Positions 1 through 10,175 of a stretch of 64,000 bases of DNA are shown here, in pieces. This DNA is from CAWAHD01 sp963781785 (GTDB lineage Bacteria > Planctomycetota > Planctomycetia > Isosphaerales > Isosphaeraceae). Where the stretch lies: the NCBI GenBank assembly GCA_963781785.1, contig CAWAHD010000002.1:3534001-3598000 (forward strand), in the 5' to 3' direction. The position numbers and the translations under genes were made by a program. The notes beneath the pieces were generated by a model. The model was not told where the DNA came from and did no database searches. It saw nothing but the letters and a program-made list of their open reading frames with translations. Within the stretch, counting starts at the first letter, position 1. Each line of letters starts with the position of its first letter.

Positions 1-1061
1 GGCTCACCGATGACCGTATCGGGCGAGTCCCCGACTTCGACGCCATACGCGCCGAAGGCACCGTTCGCATTGCCGAGCCCAGCCGTGCCGCTCGCGTCAG
101 TGCCGATCAGATTGCCGGCCACGAGGTTGGTGGGACCCGCCTGGTAGATCAGGATGCCCGCAAATCCGTTGGCTGAGATGACATTGCCCGCACAGGTGCC
201 GGGCGTCGCGGTCACTCCGCCGATCGTGTTGCCGGAAGAGCCGAAGGTGACCGTGACGCCGCCATTTGAGATGTTGTCCGGGCCAATATTGTTGCCAACC
301 GCGACCGTGCCGGTGACGTCGGTGCCGATGTAGTTGCCCTCGACGACGTTGTCATTGGCCTCGTAGATAACCACGCCGTCAATACTGTTGCCCGAGATGA
401 TATTCCGCGCCGCGGCCGTCGTGCCACCGATCGTGTTGTCCGAGGTGCCGATGCCGCTGATGTATACGCCATAGCCTTGACTGGCGGCCGAGGCAGTGCC
501 GGCGGCGTTGGTGCCGATGTACGAGCCCTGCACCAGATTGCCGCTACTGTTGATCAAGATTCCGATATCATCGAAACTATTGATCGTCAGCGCCAGGATG
601 GTGCTACCGCCGGAGCCAGTGGCAAGATCCAGCCCGTTTGTCCCGACTCCTGCGCTGGCGCCGTCCACGTCAATGAGCGGCGCGCCGACATATCCTGGCT
701 GGCTGGTGCCGTCGATCAGCACCGGCACCGTGAGACTCGGCAGCGCCGATAGCGGGGCGATCGTCCAGACGCCGTCCGCGTAGCCGGAATCCGTGGTTGG
801 AATGTCGAAGTCAATTGCGTTCGGGCCCGGCCCGTTTGAGTCCGAGTCGACGATCGCCTGACGCAGCGACCCGACACCCAAGTCGGACGTGTTGGTGACG
901 GTGTAAACCGACAGCAGCATCCGCCGGCCGAGGTCAAGGACGTCTGGCCGGCAGGCCAGTCGCGTCCTCCCGATCACCGCCCGCCGCCGTCTCCACAACC
1001 GGCGCCGCCGACTTTTTGCTTGTCCCTGTTCGCCGGAGCCCGGACGATGATCTCGACCCAT
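1..1061 (-). CDS. Beta-helix surface protein, N-terminal part (C-terminus outside window)
   Basis: The visible 353 residues start at the ATG whose complement is 1059-1061. A short leader is followed by a strongly basic stretch (SRRRRLWRRRRAV), then the motif DLGRRMLLS and YTVTNTSDLGVGSLRQAI, a start typical of large planctomycete extracellular proteins. The rest is built of repeats with IGTDxxGTxxxGN and NxIGGxTxxxxNxIxxN cores, the pattern of right-handed parallel beta-helix or polymorphic-outer-membrane-type repeats. No conventional signal peptide is visible, and the basic stretch plus the LxxGRxMLLS motif probably serves as the export signal in this group. The role is likely cell-surface or secreted adhesion or polysaccharide binding. 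The gene runs off the left edge. The start is inferred because the next in-frame ATG (920) falls inside the motif. Confidence 0.8.
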   Translation of the reverse strand, partial: MGRDHRPGSGEQGQAKSRRRRLWRRRRAVIGRTRLACRPDVLDLGRRMLLSVYTVTNTSDLGVGSLRQAIVDSDSNGPGPNAIDFDIPTTDSGYADGVWTIAPLSALPSLTVPVLIDGTSQPGYVGAPLIDVDGASAGVGTNGLDLATGSGGSTILALTINSFDDIGILINSSGNLVQGSYIGTNAAGTASAASQGYGVYISGIGTSDNTIGGTTAAARNIISGNSIDGVVIYEANDNVVEGNYIGTDVTGTVAVGNNIGPDNISNGGVTVTFGSSGNTIGGVTATPGTCAGNVISANGFAGILIYQAGPTNLVAGNLIGTDASGTAGLGNANGAFGAYGVEVGDSPDTVIGE

Positions 1062-1554
1062 GGTGTGCCCCTCTCGTCGGTGGCGTCGCGGCCCATCGGG
1101 CCGCCGTCCCGTCCGCCTCGAACCGGTCCCGTATTGCAGCCCATTCCGCCGCGCATGCCTGCGCGGCGCGACCACGATGTCTTTCGCCCGCAGCGTGCCT
1201 CGAAAGCCGACCTCTCCTTGTCGAAGAACCTCAACGAGAGATTCGGGCCGCCGCAAGTCTCGGCGGTCAGCGTCCCGCTACTCCTTATCTGCGCGCCGGT
1301 CCGAACGTGGACCGAAAAAATGGAACGCCCCTTCAGCATGGCGCGCGGCCCGCTCTCAGCCGGCGGCTGCGCGATTCCCCGCCGCAGACCAACAGGCAGG
1401 AGCTCTATCGCTGGACGCGGTACGACCCTACTCTGTCGGCAGACGATTCCAGCGAGCGGAAGTCCGAATGGAAACCCGGGTTTAGGTCGGGTCGCGACCG
1501 CCGGCACTTCGCACGAAGACCGGCCGTCGTCCCCCCGTCATTGTCTTTTCGCCG
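1062..1554. other. Intergenic region between divergent genes
   Basis: These 493 bases separate the leftward beta-helix gene from the rightward glycosyltransferase. They hold several open frames on both strands caused by GC bias, none with a recognisable product or good ribosome binding site. The region should contain both promoters, but I could not identify them convincingly. Confidence 0.5.
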
Positions 1555-2472
1555 ATGGCCGAGGAGAATGGCGCACTCGAGATCGATCTGGCGACGGGAC
1601 CGCAAGCGATGGCCGATCTGTGTATCGTGACGACATGCATGGGCCGGCTGGCCCAGCTCCGCCAGACCTTGGGTCCGATGCTCGCCCAGGACGGCGGCGT
1701 GCCGGTCGTCGTTGTGGACTATTCGTGCCCCGACGGCGCCGGCGACTGGGTCGAGGCCAATCACCCCACGGCGCGGCTGGTCCGCGTGCCGGGCCAATCG
1801 CGGTTCAATGCCTCGGCCGCGCGGAACATCGGCGCCCGCCACGCCGGCGCCGACACCGAGTGGGTCGCCTTTGTCGACTCCGACGTCGTGCTCGCCCCGG
1901 GGTTCGCCGCCGAGGTCCGGCGGCTGGTGGCGCCCGGCGGCTGGTACCGGTGCCGGTCGGATGACCCAGGGCTGGGGGGAACATTCATCTGCGCCTGCGC
2001 CGACTTCGAGCGGGTTGGCGGCTACGACGAGGTCTATCCCTGCTGGGGCGAGGAGGACAACGACCTGTTCGACGCCTTCGAGTTCGCAGGCCTGGAGCGC
2101 CGGCCTTACCCGGTCGACCTCGTCCGGCACCTGGCACACGACGACGCGGCCCGGACGCGCTACTACCCGGTCGCCGACAAGGAGCTCGGCCACGCAATCA
2201 ATCGAGTCTACCGCCTGGTGAAGTGGGACATCGCCCGCGTCAACCGCGAACAGCCGCGGCTCGACCTGCGCCAGGCCCTCTACAACAGGGTCGCCGACAA
2301 GGTGAAGGCTTACTTCGAGACCGGAAGCGCGAGCGACCTGGGTGTGACCCTGCGGCCCGGGATCGTGCCCGGCGGCTGCTTGCTCTCGCGTGACCTGGCC
2401 TACCGGCTCACCAGGAACCCGCAAGAGCCCGGTCGGAAGGCGACTCGCGATCCGGGTCGGCGTGACGGGTGA
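1555..2472 (+). CDS. Family 2 glycosyltransferase
   Basis: A 305-residue cytosolic GT-A glycosyltransferase. Around residues 20-120 it has the GT2 core: CIVTTCMGRLAQLRQTL, VVVVDYSCPDGAG and the metal-binding-type FVDSDVVL. Around residues 155-180 GGYDEVYPCWGEEDNDLFDAF matches the C-terminal galactosyltransferase-like motif (GGxDExxxGWGxEDxD) that follows many GT2 domains. The acceptor cannot be told from sequence. A start at 1609 (MADLCIVTT) would remove 18 unconserved residues and is equally plausible. No other glycan gene lies beside it, so it is an orphan here. Confidence 0.8.
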   Translation: MAEENGALEIDLATGPQAMADLCIVTTCMGRLAQLRQTLGPMLAQDGGVPVVVVDYSCPDGAGDWVEANHPTARLVRVPGQSRFNASAARNIGARHAGADTEWVAFVDSDVVLAPGFAAEVRRLVAPGGWYRCRSDDPGLGGTFICACADFERVGGYDEVYPCWGEEDNDLFDAFEFAGLERRPYPVDLVRHLAHDDAARTRYYPVADKELGHAINRVYRLVKWDIARVNREQPRLDLRQALYNRVADKVKAYFETGSASDLGVTLRPGIVPGGCLLSRDLAYRLTRNPQEPGRKATRDPGRRDG

Positions 2473-2816
2473 CGGCGCCGGCTAAATCTTGCCGTTCGCG
2501 TAACGAATGGCTTCTTCCAAACCCTTCTTGATCTGGTCTACCACGGGGAGTCACTTGCTTCTCTCTTTCACGATCGCGCTCCTGGGAATGGAGCCAGCCC
2601 TCTTCAGCGGCCATCCTGACCGCGAAAATCTCGCGTTCTCAGGTCCACGATCCGGCCGACCGCGCAGATAATCCTATGGCGACGGTGTGGCCGGCTCCGG
2701 CACGGAGCGGTTCGCTCGACACAGCACAAGCGACGGAGGAAGGGGAATGAAAGTGGATCGGTAACGGACCGGAAGCTTCCTGTCTCCGCAGGGGCCAATT
2801 GCATACATTAGTTCTC
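2473..2816. other. Intergenic region upstream of ECF sigma gene
   Basis: No convincing gene was found. On the minus strand 2482-2544 encodes a 20-codon piece (VDQIKKGLEEAIRYANGKI) that resembles the start of small helical antitoxin-like proteins, but it has no continuation. Confidence 0.4.
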
Positions 2817-3466
2817 ATGACCGACGTACCGTCCGACAATCCCAGCGAGGTGGGCCGGCTGCTCTCCCGGGCCGCGGCGGGCGACCCCGATGCCTGGCGC
2901 GGCCTGTTCGACCGTGACCGTGACCGACTGCGGCGGATGGTCGCCCTGCGCCTCGATCGCCGCCTCCAGGGGCGGATCGATCCCTCCGACGTGAACCAGG
3001 ACGCCCAGATCGAGGCGATCACCCGGTTGCCTGAGTACCTCCATGAATCCAACCTCCCCTTCTTCCTCTGGCTGCGTCTGATCGTGGGTCAGCAACTCAA
3101 GATCCTCCACCGCCGCCACCTGGGGGCCAGGATTCGCGACGCCGACCGGGAGATCGGGCTCTACCATGGGCCTTGCCGGAAGCCACCAGCGCGGCCCTGG
3201 CGGCGCAGCTCTTGGGTCAACTGACGAAGCCCAGCGAGGCAGCCGTCCGCGCCGAGCGGAAGATCCGCATCCAGACGGCCCTCAATGTGATGGACGCACT
3301 GGACCGCGAGATCCTGGCGCTGCGGCACTTCGAGCAGTTGAGCAACGGCGAGGTGGCCCGGGCCCTGGGACTCTCGAAGTCGGCGGCCAGCAAGCGGTAC
3401 GTCCGGGCGCTCTTGCTACTCAAGGAGATCCTGGCCGCCGGTCCCGGCGGCCTGTCGGAGCTTTGA
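2817..3466 (+). CDS. ECF sigma-70 factor (frameshifted)
   Basis: An RNA polymerase ECF sigma factor of about 215 residues read in two frames that switch near 3168. The first frame carries region 2: LLSRAAAGDPDAWRGLFDRDRDRLRRMVALRLDRRLQGRIDPSDVNQDAQIEA and FFLWLRLIVGQQLKILHRRHLGA. The second frame continues with PEATSAALAAQLLGQLTKPS and region 4, MDALDREILALRHFEQLSNGEVARALGLSKSAASKRY, a helix-turn-helix. Restoring one base in the G run at CATGGGCC rejoins LYHG to ALPEATS as in homologues. Its stop is two bases before the start of the following kinase gene, so the two form an operon. ECF plus kinase pairs are a known planctomycete arrangement in which the kinase is thought to control the sigma factor. 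Confidence 0.85.
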
Positions 3467-3468
3467 CC

Positions 3469-6400
3469 ATGGCAGATCCTGTTTCGGAACGCGAGCCGAT
3501 CGAGGAGCTGGCCGAGGCGTTCCTGGCGCGGTTCCGCGCCGGGGAGCGGCCGTCGCTCACTGAGGTCGCCGCCGCGCATCCGGAACTGGCCGACCAGATC
3601 CGGGCACTGTTCCCGGCGCTCATCGAAATGGAGCAAGCCTGGTCGGCGGTCGGTCCGGCGACTGCCGCGGCTCGTGCCCGGCTGGAATGCACGATGCCCG
3701 AGTCGCTTGGCGATTATCGGGTCATCCGTGAGATCGGCCGAGGCGGGATGGGGGTGGTCTACGAGGCCGAGCAGAAAGCGCTGGGGCGTCGCGTTGCACT
3801 CAAGGTCCTGCCGGCCGGATTGGCCGGCGATGTGCCGCGCGGGCCCGGTTCGACCGCGAAGCCCGCGCGGCCGCCTGTTTGCATCACACCAACATCGTCC
3901 CCGTCTTCGACGTGGGACACGCCGATGGCCAGGTCTACTATGTCATGCAGATGATCCAGGGCCATGGGCTGGACCTGGTGATCGACGAGCTCAGACGGCT
4001 GCGGTACCAGTCCGCGGATGCCCAGGCCGCGACCAGCATCGCGGCCTCACTGATCCGGGGTCGTTTCGCGCGGGCAAACCTGGCCGAGACCGAGCTCGCG
4101 GGCAACGCTGTCGGCGCGAACGAGGAGACCGCCGGCGCCACAGGCAGCCCGTCCAGTTCGGCCGTGCTGCCCGGTCAATCGGACCTGGCCAGCGCGGTCG
4201 AGAACCGGCGCGCGTATTTCCGCAGCGTGGCGCAGATTGGAGTGCAGGCCGCGAGTGCGCTGGCGTACGCCCACGCCCGCGGCGTGGTCCATCGCGACAT
4301 CAAACCCTCCAACTTGCTGCTCGATACGGCGGGGGTGGTCTGGGTAACCGATTTCGGACTGGCCAAGACCAGCGAATCGGGCATGACCGTCTCGGGCGAC
4401 ATCGTGGGCACCGTCCGCTACATCGCTCCCGAGCGGTTTCGCGGCCAGTGCGACATGCGGGCCGACCTGTACGCGCTGGGGCTACCGCTCTACGAGCTGC
4501 TCACGCTCAGGCCGGCCTTCGCCTCCGACGATCGGCTGCAGCTCATCGAGCAGATCCGCCGTGATGAGCCGGCTACACCGCGCTCGATGGACCGGAAAGT
4601 GCCGCGCGACCTGGAGACGCTGGTGCTCAAGGCGATCGACAAGGACCCGCGCCGGCGGTACCAGTCAGCCGACGAGCTGGGGGCGGATTTGCAGCGGTTC
4701 CTGGCCGGCGAGCCGGTGCAGGCGCGGCGGATCGGGCTGCCCGAGCGTGCGCTGCGGTGGGTGCATCGCAACCCCGCGGTGACGGCGATGACGGTGGCGG
4801 TGCTGGTGGCAATGGTGGTGGGCGGCCTGGGATTCAGCTACTGGCTCCAGCAACGCCAGGCGGGAGCGGCGAGGCTGGCGCTCGCGCTTTCGGAAGCCAC
4901 CCTGCTGCGCGACCAGGCGATGAGGGAACCCGAAGACCTTGCCCGCTGGCGGGCGGCGCGGGAGGGCGTGCAACGTGCCCAGTCGGCCCTGGCCGAGGCG
5001 GGCGACCGCGCCAGCCGGCAACGACTGGCGGCCCTTGACTCCCAGGTGCGGGCCGGGGCCCAGGCCGCCGACCGCGATCATGTGCTCCTGGAGCAGTTGA
5101 TCGACATCCCCAGCGCCAAGGCCGACGACCCGGATGGCTCGGCCACCGACACCGCCTACTCCGAGGCCTTTCGTGCGGCCGAAATCGACGACGGCGGAAT
5201 GGACGCACAACAGGCAGGAGCCCGGATCGCGGCCCGGCCCGAATCGGTGCGCCGCGCGATCGTCGCGGCCCTGGACCACTGGACGATCGTGCGCAGGAAA
5301 CGCCAACGCCAGGGCAAGGAGTGGCGCAAGCTCGTCGCGGTCGCTCGAGCCGCCGATCCCGACCCCGTGCGCGACACCCTCCGCGCAGCCCTGGCGGTCG
5401 AGAACAAAGTCCAGCTTCTAGAGCGAATTCGACCGCTCGTGGAGCGGGCCAGGTCAGCGGACTGGTCCCCGGCGAGCCTGGTGCTGCTCGGGAACACGCT
5501 GGCCGACGCCGGCGACGTGGATGCGGGGGTGCGCGTGCTGCGCCGCGCCGCGGGTGTCCACCCGACGGACGTCTGGGTCCAGTACACTTTGGGCAATCTG
5601 CTCATGCGGATGAAACCCCCGCGCCGGGACGAAGCGATCGCGGCGCACACCGCGGCCCGCGCCATTGCCCCTGAGCTGGGCCAGGAGCTGGCCCACGAAC
5701 TCCAACGCTCCGGGCAGGGTGAGCAGGCCGAGGCGGTCTTCCGCGACCTCGTCCGCTGCCGGCCCTTGGTGGCGCGTCACCTGACCTGCCTTGGTGATTA
5801 TCTCCAGCGACGAGGCCGCGCCGACGAGGCCAGGCTGTTCCTCGAGCGAGCCGTTGCCGCCAGTCGCGAGACACTACGCGCACGGCCTCGTGACAGATTG
5901 GCTCACTACAACCTGGGCTTGACGCTGAACTACCTGGGCGAGCTGGAAGAAGCCATCGCCGTTTACCGCAAGGCGATCGAGCTCGACCCGAAGCTCGCCG
6001 CGGCCCACAACCGCCTTGGCAATGCGCTCCTGGCCAAGGGCCAGATGGATGGGGCCATCGCTTGTTTCCGCAAGGCCATCGCACTCGACCCAAAGCTCGT
6101 CGGCGCCCGTAGCGACCTGGGCGGTGCGCTCTGGGCCAGGGGCCAGTCGGACGAGGCCTTCGCCATTCTCCGCGAGGCCATCACGATCGACCCGAAGCAC
6201 GCCGCCTCTCACAACGCCTTCGGCGTCGTTCTCTATACCTTCAAGCGCGATTATGACGGGGCCGTCGTTTGCTTGCGCACGGCCGTCGCACTCGACCCGA
6301 AGGTAGCCTCCGCACACAACAACCTGGGCAGTGTGCTCCTGGCCAAGGGCCAGATTGACGAGGCCATCGCCTGTTTCCGCAAGGCAATCGACCTCGACGC

Positions 6401-7070
6401 GAAGTACCCCTTGGCCCACAACAACCTGGCTAATGCGCTCGCTGGCAAGGGCCAGTTGAACCAGGCCATCGCCTGCTACCAGAAAACCATCGAGCTCGAC
6501 CCCAAGAACGTTGCGGCTCGGACCCGACTCGCGGAAGCGCAGCGACTGGCGGCGGTGCGCGAGAAGGTGGCCGCCTTCCGAGAGGGCAGCTACACGCCGG
6601 TGAGCAACGAGGAGCGCCTCGGCCTGGTCGGATGGTGCCAGAACCAGAAGCTCCATCGCACCTTGACCCGCCTCTACGCCGATGCCTTCGCCGCCGATCC
6701 GAAGCTGGCCGACGACCTCGTGTCCGCGCACCGCTACAACGCTGCCGGTTTTGCCGCGCTGGCCGCCGCCGGCCAGGGCGCCGACGCGGCCGAGCTCGAC
6801 GACGAGGAGCACGCTCTATTGCGGAAACAGGCGCTCGACTGGCTCCGCGCCGACCTTGCGGCGCGAACCAAGCAAATGGAGACCGGCAAGCCGCCCGACC
6901 GCGCCAAGGGGCAAAAAGAACTGCACCGTTGGCAAGACGACGCCAAGCTCGCCGGCGTCCGCAACCGTGAGGTCCTGGCGCAGCTCCCCGAGGGCGAGCG
7001 GAGCCAATGGCAGGCGCTCTGGGCCGAGGTCCAGGCCTTGATCGACGGCGCCGGCAAAGAGGACCATTGA
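3469..7070 (+). CDS. Membrane Ser/Thr protein kinase with C-terminal TPR repeats (frameshifted)
   Basis: A protein of about 1200 residues with one frame switch near 3840; after one base is restored, DVPR continues as RARFDREARAAACLHHTNIVPVFDVG. A short N-terminal region (residues 1-70) is shared by planctomycete kinases. The kinase domain has GRGGMGVVYEA, VALKV, HRDIKPSNLLLD, TDFGLAKT and GTVRYIAPERF, so all catalytic motifs are present. About 80 extra residues sit between the hinge and the catalytic loop. A membrane segment (VTAMTVAVLVAMVVGGLGFSYWL) follows, then an extracytoplasmic region ending in about six TPR units with LDPKxxxAHNNLGxxLxxKGQxxEAIACFRKAI. The TPR part probably senses or binds partner proteins. 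The gene is co-transcribed with the ECF sigma gene just upstream. Confidence 0.88.
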
Positions 7071-7195
7071 GAGTGTCGATCGATCGAATCGAAAAACATG
7101 CAATTCCTGGGGCACTATCCAGCGCAGTTGGGGCTCGTCGTCGCCCATGACTCCCGTCAATCGCTCTCTGCCTCATCGCGTCCCTGTTTCCGTCC
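7071..7195. other. Short spacer downstream of kinase
   Basis: Nothing recognisable was found apart from the start of the HTH remnant described next. Confidence 0.3.
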
Positions 7196-7297
7196 CGCAC
7201 GTTTCGCGAGCACGCGGGATTCAGCCTGACGGAAGTCTCCGAACAGGCGGGACTCACCCGCGCCATGATCAGTCGCGTCGATTCGCACAATCCGTGA
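7196..7297 (+). pseudogene. Remnant of an XRE-type helix-turn-helix regulator
   Basis: One frame encodes RTFREHAGFSLTEVSEQAGLTRAMIS followed by RVDSHNP and a stop. This matches the core of XRE-family HTH domains (AGLSLxxVSExTGLTRxxISRxE). There is no start codon with a ribosome site, a stop codon interrupts the frame 48 bases upstream, and the C-terminal helix is missing, so I read it as decayed. The similarity is clear but short. Confidence 0.4.
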
Positions 7298-7470
7298 GCA
7301 TGGGTGTCTGTGGATCACATCGAGGGCAACGCGTGCGCGCGGCACGAGGAACTGAGGAATCGGCGCCGCGATTCGAGTAGAATAAGGGACCGCAGATGGT
7401 CGAGAGCGAACGAGCGGCGCGCGCCAGGCTGCCCTGTCGCGTGCTCGGGACGCTCCCAACCGGGGGCGGG

Positions 7471-7492
7471 CCCATGCCGTCGGTGGCATGGG
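7471..7492. promoter_or_regulatory. Perfect 8-bp hairpin upstream of msrB
   Basis: Arms CCCATGCC and GGCATGGG surround a six-base loop, ending 39 bases before the msrB start. No T-tract follows, so a rho-independent terminator is unlikely. It may be a leader structure or a protein-binding site. Confidence 0.35.
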
Positions 7493-7531
7493 ATGCCGCG
7501 AATCATCGTGGGGTCGAGAGGAGGATTCTCG

Positions 7532-8131
7532 ATGTCGATTGGAATCATGGCGGGCCGGCGGCGAGCGGTCATGCTCACGCTCGGGCTCGGCTTCACCGCT
7601 CTCGGATGCGATGCCGCAAGCTTGAACAAACTGGCGTCGGAAAAAAACGATCCTGAAGCGACCCGGTCGCTGGCAAGTCTTTCCAAGCGAGGAGCTGATA
7701 TGCCGTCCGCCCAGCATGACGTCCCGGTCCCGGCCGCAAATGACTCCAGGTTCAACCGGCTCCAGCCCGAGGAAGCACGCGTGATCCTGGGCAAAGGGAC
7801 CGAACCGCCGTTCATCGGCGAGTACACCAACCTGAAGGATCCGGGCACCTACATCTGCCGGCGCTGCAATGCGCCACTGTACCGTTCCGAAAGCAAATTC
7901 CTGAGCGAATGCGGGTGGCCGAGCTTTGACGACGAGATCCCCGGTGCGGTAAAACGGGAGATCGATGCCGATGGTCTCCGGACGGAGATCCTCTGCAACA
8001 ACTGCGGCGGTCACCTTGGCCATGTGTTCCTCGGCGAAGGAATCACGCCACGGGACACGCGCCACTGTGTCAACTCCGTATCAATCAAGTTCTACCCGAA
8101 AGGCAAGGAACTCCCGGCCGTGATCAAGTGA
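7532..8131 (+). CDS. msrB: Lipoprotein methionine-R-sulfoxide reductase MsrB
   Basis: A 199-residue enzyme that reduces methionine-R-sulfoxide in oxidised proteins. The start at 7532 is set by GAGGAGG eight bases upstream. Residues 8-26 form a lipoprotein signal peptide with lipobox FTALGC, so Cys26 should be lipidated and the enzyme acts outside the cytoplasm. The MsrB domain spans about residues 75-190, with zinc ligands Cys109/Cys112 (CRRC) and Cys155/Cys158 (CNNC) and catalytic Cys179 in RHCVNSVSIKF. There is no MsrA domain. The gene stands alone, with a hairpin in the leader region. Confidence 0.92.
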   Translation: MSIGIMAGRRRAVMLTLGLGFTALGCDAASLNKLASEKNDPEATRSLASLSKRGADMPSAQHDVPVPAANDSRFNRLQPEEARVILGKGTEPPFIGEYTNLKDPGTYICRRCNAPLYRSESKFLSECGWPSFDDEIPGAVKREIDADGLRTEILCNNCGGHLGHVFLGEGITPRDTRHCVNSVSIKFYPKGKELPAVIK

Positions 8132-8230
8132 GCGGCGCGGCTTCCGCGGTATGCGGGTTAATCGATGAAGACGTCGTCGGCCCGCGCGCTCATTCCGACC
8201 GATCGGGGGTATCAGCGAGGAGGGACCACC

Positions 8231-9593
8231 ATGCACGAGACGTCATCTTCCGTTGGCTGCGCAGCCGACGCGCCGGCAGTTCGGGTTGACCGTGGCGGGC
8301 GCGGCCGCGGGCGTTTTCGCTGCGCCGGCGATCCTGCGGGGCCGAAACCTCAACGAGAAGTTGAATATCGCCGTGATTGGCGCGGGAGGCCGGGGCGCGT
8401 CCAATCTTGGCGACGTCTCCTCCGAGAATGTCGTCGCGCTATGTGACGTCTTCGAGCCAGCGCTCGACCGCGCCGGGCGAAAGCATCCCCGCGCCCGCCG
8501 TCTGCGCGACTTCCGCAAGCTTTACGATCACGCCTCCGAGTTCGACGCGGTGGTCGTGAGCACCACCGAGCATACTCACGCCTTCGCCACGTTGCCCGCC
8601 TTGCAACTTGGCAAACACGTCTACTGTGAGAAACCCCTCACTCATAACGTGTGGGAGGCACGGCTGATCCGCGAGGCCGCGGCGAAGGCGAAGGTCGCCA
8701 CTCAGATGGGGACGCAAATCCACGCCACCGACAACTATCGCCGCGTCGTCGAGCTGATCCAGTCCGGCGCGATCGGGCCAGTACATGACGTCCACGTCTG
8801 GGTCGGCCGGGCGTGGGGGCTCCAGTCGAGGGAGGCGGCCCAGCGGAACCAAGACATCGTCTCCGTCACCGAGCGGCCCACGGAATCCTCGCCCATCCCC
8901 AAGGGATTGGATTGGGACCTCTGGCTCGGCCCCGCGCCCGAGCGGCCGTTCCACGAGGTCTACGTCCCCGGTCCGAAATGGTACCGATGGTGGGACTTCG
9001 GCAACGGCACCATGAGCGATCTCGGCAGCCACTACAACGACTTGCCGTTCTGGGCGCTCAAGCTCAAAGTCCCGCGCACCGTCGAGGCGTTCGGGCCCAA
9101 AGCCCACCCTGAGATCGCTCCGGCCACGTTGCGCGTGACCTATCAATACGGGCAGCGTGACGACATGCCCCCGGTGAGGCTCCACTGGTATCAGGGTGAA
9201 GAGAAACCGGAGTTGTGGAAGACCGGCCTTATCCCCAGGCACCAGGACAGTGGGATTCTGTTCGAAGGAGCCAAGGGCATGCTCCTGGCCGACTACGGCA
9301 AGCACGTGCTGCTGCCCGAGAAAGACTTCCGCGACTTCGTCCCTCCCAAGCCGTCCATCCCCAGGTCGATCGGCCATCACGCCGAATGGATCCTTGCCTG
9401 CAAGACCGGCGCGGCGACGACCTGCAACTTCGACTACGCTGGTTGGCTCACCGAAGCCAACCACCTGGGAAACGTCGCCTACCGTGCCAGCAAGAAGCTC
9501 GACTGGGACCCCGTCACGCTCTCGGCCCTGGGCACGCCCGAGGCCGATCCGTTCATCCGCCGGGAGTATCGCAAGGGATGGATGCTGGCATAA
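8231..9593 (+). CDS. Tat-exported Gfo/Idh/MocA family oxidoreductase
   Basis: A secreted NAD(P)-dependent sugar-type dehydrogenase of about 450 residues, a family greatly expanded in planctomycetes. The open frame from TTG 8253 begins AAQPTRRQFGLTVAGAAAG, a twin-arginine signal, and continues with LNIAVIGAGGRG (Rossmann loop), VVVSTTEHTHA, HVYCEKPLTHNV (catalytic EKP) and a C-terminal substrate domain to residue 446. A strong ribosome site (GAGGAGGG) lies six bases before an ATG at 8231 that reads MHETSSS, out of frame by one base with the rest. I therefore place the start at 8231 and infer one extra base near 8252. The alternative is a true TTG start with a poor ribosome site. The substrate is unknown. 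Confidence 0.85.
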
Positions 9594-9619
9594 CGGCCAG
9601 TCCGGGAGATTGGCGGTCA

Positions 9620-10000
9620 CTAGCCGCTCTTGTTGGTCGCTACTCCGAAGCAATGGGAATAGCCGTCATCGTCAGTGACAAAGAACTCGGTCTGTCCGTA
9701 GTCGCGGTCCACGATCTCGGAAACGGAGTAACCGAGTTGCAAAAGACGCTCTCTGAGCCCCTTGATGTCGCCCGGCGCCCAGTAGAGTTGTATGCCGTTG
9801 TAGTTTTCGGGCTTGTTCGGAGAACCAGCTCGTTGATTGAGCCAGAAACACAGCCGCTCGTTATGAACCATGCATCCGACCAAGCGACCGTCCTGCCGCA
9901 TCGCACGATCCATGGACAGCCCAAGCCCGTCCACCCAGAAGCGCAGACTCTTCTCCAGATCGGCGCTCGGAATGACCGGTATGCACGAGTCAACAAGCAT
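9620..10000 (-). CDS. VOC superfamily (glyoxalase/bleomycin-resistance-like) protein
   Basis: A 126-residue protein of the vicinal oxygen chelate fold. The start is set by GGAGGC four bases before the ATG. The sequence has the beta-alpha-beta-beta-beta pattern: CIPVIPSADLEKSLRFWVDGLG near the N-terminus, then CMVHNERLCFWLNQ, VDRDYGQTEFFVTDDDGYSHCFGV at the end. The TEFFVTDDDG segment is typical of glyoxalase/dioxygenase-like members. The substrate is not predictable. The gene is divergent from the acyltransferase at 10176. Confidence 0.8.
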   Translation of the reverse strand: MLVDSCIPVIPSADLEKSLRFWVDGLGLSMDRAMRQDGRLVGCMVHNERLCFWLNQRAGSPNKPENYNGIQLYWAPGDIKGLRERLLQLGYSVSEIVDRDYGQTEFFVTDDDGYSHCFGVATNKSG

Positions 10001-10175
10001 CGACGCCTCCGTACCGCCTAAGTTGTGATTCTCTAACCATATTTCGGTGATCATAAGCGTCCATGGATTGCTCGTCAACGGCCGATCTTCCGAACCTTTC
10101 AGGTTGCTATCCGGCCTCAAATCGGTCACGATGATCGCTTCACTGACAGTTGTCGATGGTGCGAGATCGTGATCG

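Noticed and set aside
1405..2424. 339-codon open frame on the minus strand opposite the glycosyltransferase
   Set aside because: It is a GC-bias shadow: no family motif, while the plus strand encodes a clear GT2 enzyme.
2482..2544. 20-codon antitoxin-like piece on the minus strand
   Set aside because: Too short, no start with ribosome site and no partner gene.
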